From Cesiribacter sp964504565 (lineage in GTDB: Bacteria > Bacteroidota > Bacteroidia > Cytophagales > Cyclobacteriaceae): a stretch of 64,000 nt of DNA. Positions 24,030 to 30,916 of this stretch are shown here, in pieces. Under the pieces are notes generated by a model. It ran no database searches, was not told where the DNA came from, and saw nothing but the letters and a program-made list of their open reading frames with translations. The translations under genes and the position numbers were made by a program. The stretch covers positions 25,520-89,519 of the forward strand of contig CAZDEY010000016.1 in assembly GCA_964504565.1 (NCBI GenBank), written 5' to 3'. The stretch's first letter is position 1, and every line of letters begins with the position of its first letter.

Positions 24030-24095
24030 GGGCTCAACCGAAAATAAGTTGCGGGTTGGTGTCCGCACTACTTATAGCCAGAACCGCCGGTAATA
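24030..24095 (+). repeat. attC-like site B6 (right end of array)
   Basis: It contains GGCTCAACCG, AAGTTGCGGGTTGGTG and TCCGCACTACTTATAGCCAGAACCG, matching the spacer ending found at 13055, 21627 and 22330, with GCC in place of GTT at the junction. Confidence 0.45.
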
Positions 24096-24164
24096 GTAAA
24101 GGCAAAGTACTATGAATAAAAGTTTAATTGGTGCACTAGCAGGCAGTTATAAAGAATTAATATT

Positions 24165-24590
24165 ATGAATGATGACAAACCCAGAGTAACCGGCATAGGT
24201 GGAATATTCTTCAAATCCGAAAATCCTACAGAGACGAAAGATTGGTACGAAGAAAATTTAGGACTCAACACAGATCAATGGGGCACTAATTTCGAGTGGC
24301 ATCAAGGAGGCGATCCTTCCAAAAAAGGATTTACCCAATGGAGCCCCTTTACCCGTCAGACTAAACATTTCGATCCATCCGAAAAGGACTTTATGATCAA
24401 TTACAGGGTAGTCCACTTAGAAAAGCTTTTGGAGAAGTTAAAACAAAACGGAGTTACGATTTTAGATAGCGTAGAAACCTTCGAATACGGCAAGTTTGTC
24501 CACATACTAGACAATGAAGGGAACAAAATTGAGCTTTGGGAGCCAAACGATATAGAATACGAGAAATTAGTAGAAGGAAGAACGAAATAA
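24165..24590 (+). CDS. VOC family protein (glyoxalase fold)
   Basis: A 141-residue protein of the vicinal oxygen chelate fold with two beta-alpha-beta-beta-beta units: GIGGIFFKSENPTETKDWYE at the start, and VEYGKF-like then VHILDNEGNKIELWEP near residues 110-125. The terminal Glu of IELWEP is the usual metal ligand. Close relatives are annotated as glyoxalase/bleomycin-resistance proteins, and substrates vary. It lies 70 bases after the last recognisable spacer. It could be the final cassette of the array or the first flanking gene, since no spacer follows it. Confidence 0.8.
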   Translation: MNDDKPRVTGIGGIFFKSENPTETKDWYEENLGLNTDQWGTNFEWHQGGDPSKKGFTQWSPFTRQTKHFDPSEKDFMINYRVVHLEKLLEKLKQNGVTILDSVETFEYGKFVHILDNEGNKIELWEPNDIEYEKLVEGRTK

Positions 24591-24860
24591 ATTATTACAT
24601 CCCTTAATTCATAAACAAAGCTTCCAACTAAACCATCTAGTAAAATAAGGCGCTGACTCACTACTCGTTGGCATTAAAGGCAGCAAAAGGTGAACTCCAA
24701 ATATTTATCCTCTACTAAGCTCCGTATCTACTATACCAGCAAAAGGCTCACCCATTCAAATTAAGTTGAATCTCAAACCGAATAGTACATGCCTCTCCTA
24801 TTGGCACAGTACATGATACATGGCTGAGTAGCGTTAACCTTATTGAATTTAGAAAGCATT
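24591..24860. other. intergenic region without recognised features
   Basis: About 270 AT-rich bases. No gene, tRNA or attC-like spacer is visible, so the cassette array does not continue here. Confidence 0.5.
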
Positions 24861-25346
24861 ATGAAGTATCTCCGCTTACCCTTATTTCTGCTGATCCTCT
24901 TGGTAAATTTACTGCCGGCCTGTACTACTACCGATGAAGGCGACCCAGCAAACGATGGACCGGACTTGGCCAGCTTACTGGTGGGCAACTACAACTACGC
25001 CACCTTTAAAGGCTCTAACGAAACCGGCGGCGGCACGGCCAATATAATGAAAGCCGGCAATCGCGAGATTACCATTGCTACCGATCAGGGTATTGAGTTT
25101 AACGCCACTATTCTGGAATCAATAGATGCCGGTCTGGTGTTTGATATACCCCAGCAAGAAATTAACTACTACAATCTGGATGATGCCCGGCTTATTGGTC
25201 AGCCCAACGTGCCGGCCCAAAATACCCAGTACGATGCCGTGTACTTTAGTGGTACTTCCACCTTTAGGGCCAGCCTGAAAATTACCTATGCCGGCGGTTC
25301 GGATGAATTATATATTCTAGAGCTTACTCCTAGATCAGGTGAGTAG
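24861..25346 (+). CDS. hypothetical lipoprotein
   Basis: A 161-residue protein. The signal MKYLRLPLFLLILLVNLLPACT has a lipidation Cys at about 21, followed by an acidic linker (TTTDEGDPANDGPD). The mature domain is beta-rich (NYNYATFKGSNETGGGTANI, REITIATDQGIEFNATIL), suggesting a small beta-barrel. Family unknown. The ATG at 24861 is chosen over a TTG at 24843 because it places the signal at the N terminus. The last 17 bases overlap the 3' end of the convergent dCMP deaminase gene. Composition is host-like. Confidence 0.65.
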   Translation: MKYLRLPLFLLILLVNLLPACTTTDEGDPANDGPDLASLLVGNYNYATFKGSNETGGGTANIMKAGNREITIATDQGIEFNATILESIDAGLVFDIPQQEINYYNLDDARLIGQPNVPAQNTQYDAVYFSGTSTFRASLKITYAGGSDELYILELTPRSGE

Positions 25347-25815
25347 TTACGCTGTCCAAATTTCCGCCGTAGCGTTCGGTTTCCACGCCAAAGCGCTGCA
25401 AAAAATCGATACCTTCTTCCAATTCTATACCCTTATATTCAGCGTAGGATTTTAGGTACACTACTTTCTTAATTCCTACACTATAGATAATTCGGGCGCA
25501 GGCCAGGCAGGGCGAAAGCGTAACGTATAAGGTGCCGCCGCTAACCTTCATATTGTTTTTAACGGCGTAGATAATAGCATTCTGCTCGGCGTGCAGGGCC
25601 AGCGAGCAGGAGCCTTTCCGATCGCGGGCGCAGCCGGTTTCCGGAAATTCCTCGTCGCAGTTATGGGTGCCGGCCGGCGGTCCGTTATAGCCAATACTAA
25701 TGATACGGGTATCTTTAGCCAGCACCGCGCCTACATGCCGTTTAACGCAGTGCGAACGCTTAGCCAGGTTTACGGCCAGTTCCATATAAATATCATCGAA
25801 GGCGGGGCGGCTCAT
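25330..25815 (-). CDS. dCMP deaminase (ComEB-like)
   Basis: A 161-residue zinc deaminase. The zinc and catalytic motif HAEQNAI (about 75-81) and PCLACAR (about 102-108) fit CHAE/PCxxC of cytidine/deoxycytidylate deaminases. The N terminus RPAFDDIYMELAVNLAKRSHC and the KRHVGAVLAKD segment fit the dCMP branch. It converts dCMP to dUMP for thymidylate synthesis. The extra Cys/His insert DEEFPETGCARDRKGSC fits the second zinc site of ComEB/dCMP types. It is convergent with, and overlaps, the lipoprotein gene. Confidence 0.9.
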   Translation of the reverse strand: MSRPAFDDIYMELAVNLAKRSHCVKRHVGAVLAKDTRIISIGYNGPPAGTHNCDEEFPETGCARDRKGSCSLALHAEQNAIIYAVKNNMKVSGGTLYVTLSPCLACARIIYSVGIKKVVYLKSYAEYKGIELEEGIDFLQRFGVETERYGGNLDSVTTHLI

Positions 25816-25961
25816 AGGGCGGTTGTGGATAAGCGTAGAATAGTGTACTTTGCTGAGTAAACTGTAAAGTAACAGAATCTTTTTAGAGCTATAAAATTAC
25901 TACCCAATTTATGCTATCAATCGGGCATGGTTTTGGTTAGTAAGAATTAAATTTTAGTTAG

Positions 25962-26495
25962 ATGAAATCAATTTTATTAAGTAGCTGCCTGGCAGTAGTA
26001 GGCCTATTAGTAAGTATTTCGGCCAGTGCGCAGGAGGCGGTTAAAAGCCGAATTAGTCCGCTGGAAATTGTAACCTATAAATCGCCGGACACTTACGTAA
26101 AAGTAACCTACGGGCGGCCTCATAAACGGGGCCGGGTAGTATTTGGCGAGTTGGTACCCTACGGTGACGTGTGGCGGACCGGGGCAAACGAGGCCACTGA
26201 AATTACCACTACCGGCACCATTACCCTGGCCGGCAAAACCATTCCGGCCGGTACGTATGCATTGTTTACTATTCCTCAGAAGGATAAATGGACGATAATT
26301 CTTAACCAGGATCTTGGCCAATGGGGCGCCTATCGCTACGATCAGGAGCAGGACTTTATTCGGTTTGAAGTACCAACCATAAAGCTAAACCAAACCTACG
26401 AACCGTTTACCATTGAGTTTGAAACCGTAGGCAACGATGTTAGCTTAAAAATGATGTGGGACAAAACCGGAGTGAATATGCCAATTACCTTCTGA
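25962..26495 (+). CDS. DUF2911 family secreted protein
   Basis: A 177-residue protein with a signal peptide (1-23, ISASAQ). The conserved block PLEIVTYKSPDTYVKVTYGR, then RTGANEATEIT and IPAGTYALFTIP, is the DUF2911 signature, a beta-sandwich common in Bacteroidota periplasms. The family's function is not established. It is monocistronic with its own terminator at 26527. Length is normal for single-domain members. Confidence 0.88.
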   Translation: MKSILLSSCLAVVGLLVSISASAQEAVKSRISPLEIVTYKSPDTYVKVTYGRPHKRGRVVFGELVPYGDVWRTGANEATEITTTGTITLAGKTIPAGTYALFTIPQKDKWTIILNQDLGQWGAYRYDQEQDFIRFEVPTIKLNQTYEPFTIEFETVGNDVSLKMMWDKTGVNMPITF

Positions 26496-26526
26496 TTTAG
26501 TAAGCAGAAAAATTTTTAAACCATTG

Positions 26527-26549
26527 AGCCAACCCTGCCAGGGTTGGCT
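26527..26549 (+). terminator. terminator of the DUF2911 gene
   Basis: 10-base perfect arms AGCCAACCCT/AGGGTTGGCT with a 3-base loop, followed by TTTG. Confidence 0.8.
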
Positions 26550-26631
26550 TTGTCATATAATTAGGTACAATACTTACTCATAGGTATTGTGTAGTTGGAA
26601 ATTTAAGCACCCTTAACCTTTTGTATTGTTT

Positions 26632-27036
26632 ATGAACCGAGCATTTTTTCCTGTTTCTGCTGTATTTCTCTCAGTATTAAGTAGCTGTAGTTGGGATAAA
26701 GAGGCAGAATTGGTTGAGCCGGAAACCATCTTCGGAAGCTGGCGACTGCAGTGGGTATATCGGGGTTGGCAAAACCCAACTGACAATGTTCCCAACAAAA
26801 AAATTGAGCTCGACCCCGGTACCTTTACCTTATACGAAGACGATAAGCTTATCCATACCTCCGGTTACGCCCTGGATACTATTTTTTACGAGGATAGGGC
26901 AATTCAGATAGAAGTGGAACTAGACGATAAGCTGGATAAGGAATTCTACTACAAAACCGATACTAAAAAACTTTATGCCGATGATAATTTTGCCGCCGAC
27001 GGTGATTTATACGAATTTGTAAGAATTCAAGATTAG
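26632..27036 (+). CDS. hypothetical lipoprotein with lipocalin-like domain
   Basis: A 134-residue protein. The signal ends VFLSVLSSCSWDKE, with a lipidation Cys at about 18. The mature part begins FGSWRLQWVYRGW, the G-x-W start typical of lipocalin-like domains, and continues with alternating beta strands (IELDPGTFTLYEDDKLIHT). A small ligand-binding barrel in the periplasm is plausible but unproven. The ATG at 26632 is preferred over an upstream TTG at 26626. It has no operon partner. Confidence 0.65.
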   Translation: MNRAFFPVSAVFLSVLSSCSWDKEAELVEPETIFGSWRLQWVYRGWQNPTDNVPNKKIELDPGTFTLYEDDKLIHTSGYALDTIFYEDRAIQIEVELDDKLDKEFYYKTDTKKLYADDNFAADGDLYEFVRIQD

Positions 27037-27323
27037 CTCCCGGCACTTAATTTAGTCACTACAGGAAAAGCCCGAAAGTAGATAGTCTTAAATCATCAGA
27101 AGTCAAGTAATTGGATTTGGGTATCTAGTAGTAATGTCTTGTCTTGAAATAGGTATTCACAGAGTAGATCAAAATAAAAGAGAGAAGACATATACATCAC
27201 GGACTGCGCGTCCCGGACTAGAAAGTCTACTTATATCCTTTATTAGATAGCTGCTGAAATTTCGATATAGAATAATGCGTTGAGGGAATACTGCTTGGGA
27301 TTATCTGGCCGACCAACCGGCGA
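27037..27323. other. intergenic region without recognised features
   Basis: 287 bases between convergent genes. I see no open frame of interest, no clear terminator and no known repeat. Confidence 0.45.
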
Positions 27324-28538
27324 TTACCCTTCGTACCAAACCCTATAGATAGCCCCGGCCTGGTCGTCGGAAATTAAGATATCGCCGTTGGGCAGTTCCA
27401 GAAGATCTACTGGGCGGCCCCAGCTTTCATTACTTGCTTCATTTAGCCAGCCGGTAATAAACGAACTTACCTGGCCGGTTTGCGGGTCTACTTTTACTAC
27501 ATCATAGCCACTTTTTTGTGTGCGGTTCCAGCTTCCGTGGCGGGCGGCTAAAACAGCACCCTTATCGGCAGAGCTTCCTCCCTGATCAATAAACATCATA
27601 CCCAAGGGGGCGCTATGCGGGGTAAATAGGGCTACTGGTTTCGTATACTTTTTACAGTCGCCAGACTGGCCAAATTGGGGATCCAGAATATTGCCTTGGT
27701 GGCAAAAGGGGTAGCCAAAGTGTTCACCTTCCTGGCTAACCTTGTTCAGTTCGCAGGCCGGGTTATTATCGGTATACTGCGTAGCCTCTTCCTCCGGAAT
27801 TCTGCCGGCATCAGCCATATCTTTTCCTAAGTTATCGCCGCCGTTTTCGGTAAACCATAGTTGGTTAGTACCCGGCTGCCAGGCAAAGCCCACGGTATTA
27901 CGCACGCCCCGGGCCACAATTTGGGGTTGAGCATCCGGGTTCTCAACATCTAGCTTGGTAATAGTGGCGTAAATTTCCTCATCGGGATTGCAGATATTAC
28001 AAGGTGCCCCAACCGGTACGTACAGCATACCATCCGGCCCAAACGCTATATACTTCCAGCCGTGGTGGCGGTCGGTAGGGTACGCATCGTACACTACCTC
28101 GGGCTGGGGCGGGTTGGCTAGGTTGCGCTCAATATCGTTAAGGCGCAGTATCCGGCTTACTTCGGCTATATACAAATCGCCATTTTTGACTGCTACACCG
28201 TTGGGCATACGCAGACCGGTAGCTATCGTATATTTTTCTTCCGCTACCCCATCGCGGTCCGCATCGCGTAGGGCATACACTTTATCCTCACTCCTATTTC
28301 CCACAAATATGGTACCCTGCGGGCCCCGCGCCAGGGAGCGGGCATTAGGCACCTCTTCGGCAAATACAGATATTTTGTAGCCGGCCGGTAAGGTTAATTT
28401 TTCCAGCGGTAAGTTGGTAGTTACGGTAGCCTCCGGTTGGTCTTTTTCCATAGGCGGGGTTACCCCACCATCACTACCATTGTTAGAACAAGCGGCCAAA
28501 TGTAGAACAAGGCCGGTCAGTATTAATTTAATTCTCAT
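27324..28538 (-). CDS. PQQ-dependent sugar dehydrogenase / sorbosone dehydrogenase family lipoprotein
   Basis: A 404-residue beta-propeller lipoprotein (signal ending LVLHLAACS). Family landmarks are GYKISVFAEEVPNARSLA, GTIFVGNRSEDKVY, YPTDRHHGWKYIAFGPDG (His pair near the active site), WFTENGGDNLG and HGSWNRTQKSGY near the C terminus. It also has VGAPCNICNPD with paired Cys. Relatives oxidise aldoses or sorbosone with PQQ at the outer face of the inner membrane or in the periplasm. Many Bacteroidota members have unknown substrates. It is monocistronic. Confidence 0.85.
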   Translation of the reverse strand: MRIKLILTGLVLHLAACSNNGSDGGVTPPMEKDQPEATVTTNLPLEKLTLPAGYKISVFAEEVPNARSLARGPQGTIFVGNRSEDKVYALRDADRDGVAEEKYTIATGLRMPNGVAVKNGDLYIAEVSRILRLNDIERNLANPPQPEVVYDAYPTDRHHGWKYIAFGPDGMLYVPVGAPCNICNPDEEIYATITKLDVENPDAQPQIVARGVRNTVGFAWQPGTNQLWFTENGGDNLGKDMADAGRIPEEEATQYTDNNPACELNKVSQEGEHFGYPFCHQGNILDPQFGQSGDCKKYTKPVALFTPHSAPLGMMFIDQGGSSADKGAVLAARHGSWNRTQKSGYDVVKVDPQTGQVSSFITGWLNEASNESWGRPVDLLELPNGDILISDDQAGAIYRVWYEG

Positions 28539-28728
28539 AATTAAGAGACATACGTATTAAATAGTAAGCGGCTGCCGCGCGGTATCAAGACTCTCTCCGT
28601 ATAGCAAAAAAATTAATTCCTACTAAAAATACCGTTACTCAGGATTATTTGAAATATGACTTCCTGCTTACCTAGTACAAATATAGAAGATAGAAACTGT
28701 TTTGCTAAATAGTTATTTATAATGTAAT

Positions 28729-28759
28729 TTTGTTTATATTATAAACATATTTATATTTG
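28729..28759 (+). promoter_or_regulatory. consensus Bacteroidota promoter of the winged-helix operon
   Basis: TTTG (28729-28732), exactly 19 bases, then TATATTTG (28752-28759): a perfect fit to TTTG-N19-TAnnTTTG, 30 bases before the start codon at 28790. Confidence 0.85.
28732..28746 (+). promoter_or_regulatory. palindromic operator inside the promoter
   Basis: GTTTATA-T-TATAAAC, a perfect 7+1+7 palindrome lying between the -33 and -7 boxes. Its placement would block RNA polymerase. The winged-helix protein encoded at 29352 in the same operon is the likely binder. Confidence 0.65.
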
Positions 28760-28789
28760 CTTCGTACTTATATTACAAACGAACTTACT

Positions 28790-29359
28790 ATGGAGACAAA
28801 ATTTACCCATCAGGATAGCCTGGATACCATTAGCCAAATGATACATACGGCCAAGGGCAATGTGCAGGAAGGAAGTTTCTATTTTTTGCTATGGGGCTGG
28901 GTGGTAGCATTCTGCAATTTTAGTAATTACATTTTACTGGCCCACACCGATTTTCAGCATCCGTTTATGGTTTGGTTACTTACTATACCAGCGGCTATAA
29001 TATCTGGAATCTACGGAGCCCGCAAAAAACGGCAGGCTACCTTCACCACTTACTACGATAGGCTTTACGGCCTAATCTGGATGGGTATCGGCATTAGCAT
29101 TGTTGTGGTGATTATCTTCGGCAGCAAGATAAATTTTTTTATAAACCCGGTAATTTTGCTCATGGCCGGCACGGGCACCTTTCTATCAGGTAATCTATTA
29201 CGATTTAAACCTCTAGTATGGGGTGGAGCCGCCCTCTGGGTTAGTGCCGTTATTGCCTTTATGCTCCCGGTAGCCCTACACTATTTAGTCGGCGGCATTG
29301 CCATTGTGCTGGGGTATTTAGTGCCGGCCTACCTTTTAAAGAACCAGAAGAATGGCTGA
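28790..29359 (+). CDS. hypothetical multi-pass membrane protein of a regulator operon
   Basis: A 189-residue protein. The N-terminal 30 residues are soluble (TKFTHQDSLDTISQMIHTAK); six hydrophobic segments follow (about 32-52, 58-78, 92-112, 118-134, 138-152 and 157-178). It matches a recurring Bacteroidota arrangement in which a six-helix membrane protein precedes a small winged-helix regulator. It may sense a membrane or envelope signal, but that is inference. The ATG at 28790 is chosen because an in-frame TTG at 28757 overlaps the -7 box. It overlaps the next gene by 8 bases. Confidence 0.75.
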   Translation: METKFTHQDSLDTISQMIHTAKGNVQEGSFYFLLWGWVVAFCNFSNYILLAHTDFQHPFMVWLLTIPAAIISGIYGARKKRQATFTTYYDRLYGLIWMGIGISIVVVIIFGSKINFFINPVILLMAGTGTFLSGNLLRFKPLVWGGAALWVSAVIAFMLPVALHYLVGGIAIVLGYLVPAYLLKNQKNG

Positions 29360-29645
29360 TTTAGACCCACTTGACCCCCTACTCCACTCGCAACTGAGGC
29401 TGGCCGTAATGTCAATACTCGTTAGCGGCGAAAGTGCTGATTTTACGTATTTGAAGGAGAAAACCGGCTCAACCTCCGGTAATCTTAGTGTACAATTAGA
29501 TAAGTTAAGTGAAGCCGGCTACATTAAAATTGACAAAGGCTACGATGGCAAGCGACCCAAAACAACCTGTTCACTTACCAAAAGCGGTGTTAAAGCTTTT
29601 GAAGACTACGTAAAAATTCTTCAGCAGTACATAAATCCTAAATAG
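29352..29645 (+). CDS. winged-helix transcriptional regulator (HTH_34 type)
   Basis: A 97-residue DNA-binding protein with a single winged helix: LLHSQLRLAVMSILVSG, recognition region STSGNLSVQLDKLSEAGYI and wing KIDKGYDGKRPKTTCSLTKS. It belongs to the ArsR/MarR-related group without a separate effector domain. Overlap with the membrane-protein gene and a palindrome in their common promoter point to autoregulation. It is followed 3 bases later by a secreted beta-barrel gene, making a three-gene operon. Confidence 0.85.
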   Translation: MADLDPLDPLLHSQLRLAVMSILVSGESADFTYLKEKTGSTSGNLSVQLDKLSEAGYIKIDKGYDGKRPKTTCSLTKSGVKAFEDYVKILQQYINPK

Positions 29646-29647
29646 TA

Positions 29648-30184
29648 ATGAAAAAAGCAATTTGGTTAACCACCCTGGCAATACTAGTTATAAGTAATTT
29701 CAACTATAGCCAAACCCGCCCCCAGCCCAGCCCGGCTATGCAGGAAGCTATGCGTAAAATTGCCTGGCTGGAAGGTAAATGGCAAGGCAGCGGCACGGTG
29801 CGTATGCCCGAAGGTACCCACGAATTTATTCAGCAGGAGAATGTTAGCTTTAAAGCCAATGGGTCGGTACTACTTATTGAAGGCTTAGGGTTAACTAAAG
29901 CCGGCGGCGATACCGTACACCAGGCCTTAGCCTTAATTTCATTTGATGAAACAACCGGCCAATACCAGATGCGGGCGGTTAAAGGAGACGGTGTGATTGT
30001 AGATGCCGATACCGAAGTTAGCGAAGGAATATTTAAGTGGCGGATGCCGGTAGCTAATGGAGCCAAGGTGGAGTATACGCTCAAACACGAAGGCAGCAAC
30101 TGGGTAGAAACCGGCAGCTACAGCCCCGATGGTAAACAGTGGTTTCCGTTCTTTAGTATGAATTTAAGTAAGCAGGAGTGGTAA
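29648..30184 (+). CDS. secreted DUF1579/lipocalin-like protein
   Basis: A 178-residue protein with a signal peptide (1-21, SNFNYSQ). The motif IAWLEGKWQGSGTVR (about 38-52) with a G-x-W start, and later TYSPDGKQWFPFFSM-like strands, fit the DUF1579/heme-binding beta-barrel group of ten-stranded lipocalin relatives. The ligand is unknown. It is the third gene of the operon driven by the promoter at 28729, so it may be induced together with the membrane protein. Confidence 0.75.
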   Translation: MKKAIWLTTLAILVISNFNYSQTRPQPSPAMQEAMRKIAWLEGKWQGSGTVRMPEGTHEFIQQENVSFKANGSVLLIEGLGLTKAGGDTVHQALALISFDETTGQYQMRAVKGDGVIVDADTEVSEGIFKWRMPVANGAKVEYTLKHEGSNWVETGSYSPDGKQWFPFFSMNLSKQEW

Positions 30185-30205
30185 TGCTACCTGCATTAAA
30201 ATATA

Positions 30206-30234
30206 AAAGCCCCTAAGAAAAACTAAGAGGCTTT
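30206..30234 (+). terminator. weak hairpin after the winged-helix operon
   Basis: Partly paired arms AAAGCCCCTAAG and CTAAGAGGCTTT sit between the operon end and the tRNA. Only the outer AAAGCC/GGCTTT pairs cleanly. It could terminate the operon or the opposing tRNA. Confidence 0.4.
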
Positions 30235-30310
30235 GGTGATCCCATCAGGACTCGAACCTGAAACCTACTGCTTAGAAGGCAGTTGCTCTATCCAGTTGAG
30301 CTATGAGACC
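30234..30310 (-). tRNA. tRNA-Arg (TCT anticodon)
   Basis: On the minus strand: acceptor GGTCTCA pairing with TGGGATC, D arm AGCTCAACTGGATAGAGC, anticodon stem-loop CTGCCTTCTAAGCAG with TCT at its centre (reads AGA), T arm with GGTTCGAGTCC, and an encoded 3' ACCA (30234-30237). All four stems form. Confidence 0.95.
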
Positions 30311-30463
30311 GGCAACCAAATACTTCTACCTGGCTTCAATGCGAGGGCAAAGATAGGCAATGGTTTTAAAAGTTCAAGGGTTAATTAAGCACAAGTAGTA
30401 GCTAATTCTACTTTATGTCCTAATCCCTTTTATTTTATTCCAGAGAATTGCATTTTGGCGGGT

Positions 30464-30880
30464 ATGAGTTTTAACAGATTATCAACCGAGGAAATTGACG
30501 ACCTGAAGTTTATGGTTCGTCGCGAATTAGATAGGGCCGAAAGTCGCCTAATGAAATTTTTACCTGATACGAACGAAGATGATGAGTTTGCCGATGTACG
30601 GCAGGAAACTATTGATACCCTAAGTCGGCGCAAAGCCAGTATGCAAAGCATTTTAGGTAAACTAGATCGTTTCCACCAGTCGGAGGCACGTCGCTTCTAC
30701 CAGCCCGATCATTATAATAACAACTACCATAACGGCGGCAGCTACAATAATAACTATAATAGTAACGGCAATTATAATAATTCAAATAGTAGCTACAGCA
30801 ACAACACTAATTACCAAAGCTCCGATTCCGATAACAGCAAGTCAGATAATCGATACCAGTCCGAAAGCTACAACGACTAG
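30464..30880 (+). CDS. hypothetical protein with Asn/Ser-rich tail
   Basis: A 138-residue soluble protein. Residues 1-70 are helical and charged (LSTEEIDDLKFMVRRELDRA, RRKASMQSILGKLDRF). Residues about 78-138 are low complexity, with about a third Asn and many Tyr, Ser and Gly (YNNNYNSNGNYNNSN). The head resembles small coiled-coil proteins; the tail would be disordered. Function is unknown to me. The ATG at 30464 is chosen over a TTG at 30455. It is a single gene with a terminator at 30886, and core codon use suggests it is resident. Confidence 0.6.
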   Translation: MSFNRLSTEEIDDLKFMVRRELDRAESRLMKFLPDTNEDDEFADVRQETIDTLSRRKASMQSILGKLDRFHQSEARRFYQPDHYNNNYHNGGSYNNNYNSNGNYNNSNSSYSNNTNYQSSDSDNSKSDNRYQSESYND

Positions 30881-30885
30881 CCCTT

Positions 30886-30912
30886 AAAAGCCGACTACAT
30901 CAGTCGGCTTTT
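30886..30912 (+). terminator. bidirectional terminator
   Basis: 11-base perfect arms AAAAGCCGACT (30886-30896) and AGTCGGCTTTT (30902-30912). It lies between convergent genes and can serve both. Confidence 0.85.
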
Positions 30913-30916
30913 ACTT

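Larger units (their letters stand above)
19745..24095 (+). mobile_element. integron-like cassette array B (recombinase-less)
   Basis: A block of five to seven single-gene cassettes, all on the plus strand, each followed by a foldable spacer. The first three cassettes have matching ends: GTTGGCAATA (19745) with TATTGCCAAC (20130-20139), GTTATG (20257) with CATAAC (about 20888), and GTTGTAGAGC (21069) with GCCCTACAAC (21509-21518, one mismatch). This is the R'/R'' complementarity of an integron cassette. Later cassettes show only the shared spacer ending ATAGCYAGRRCCG. The genes are AT-rich compared with both flanks and mostly encode lipoproteins, exported or membrane proteins. The right border is the spacer near 24.1 kb or just after the VOC gene. 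Confidence 0.65.

Noticed and set aside
11650..24095. CRISPR array as an explanation for the spaced repeats
   Set aside because: The spacers are 60-190 bases, variable, and separated by whole genes. No short regular direct repeats and no cas genes are present.
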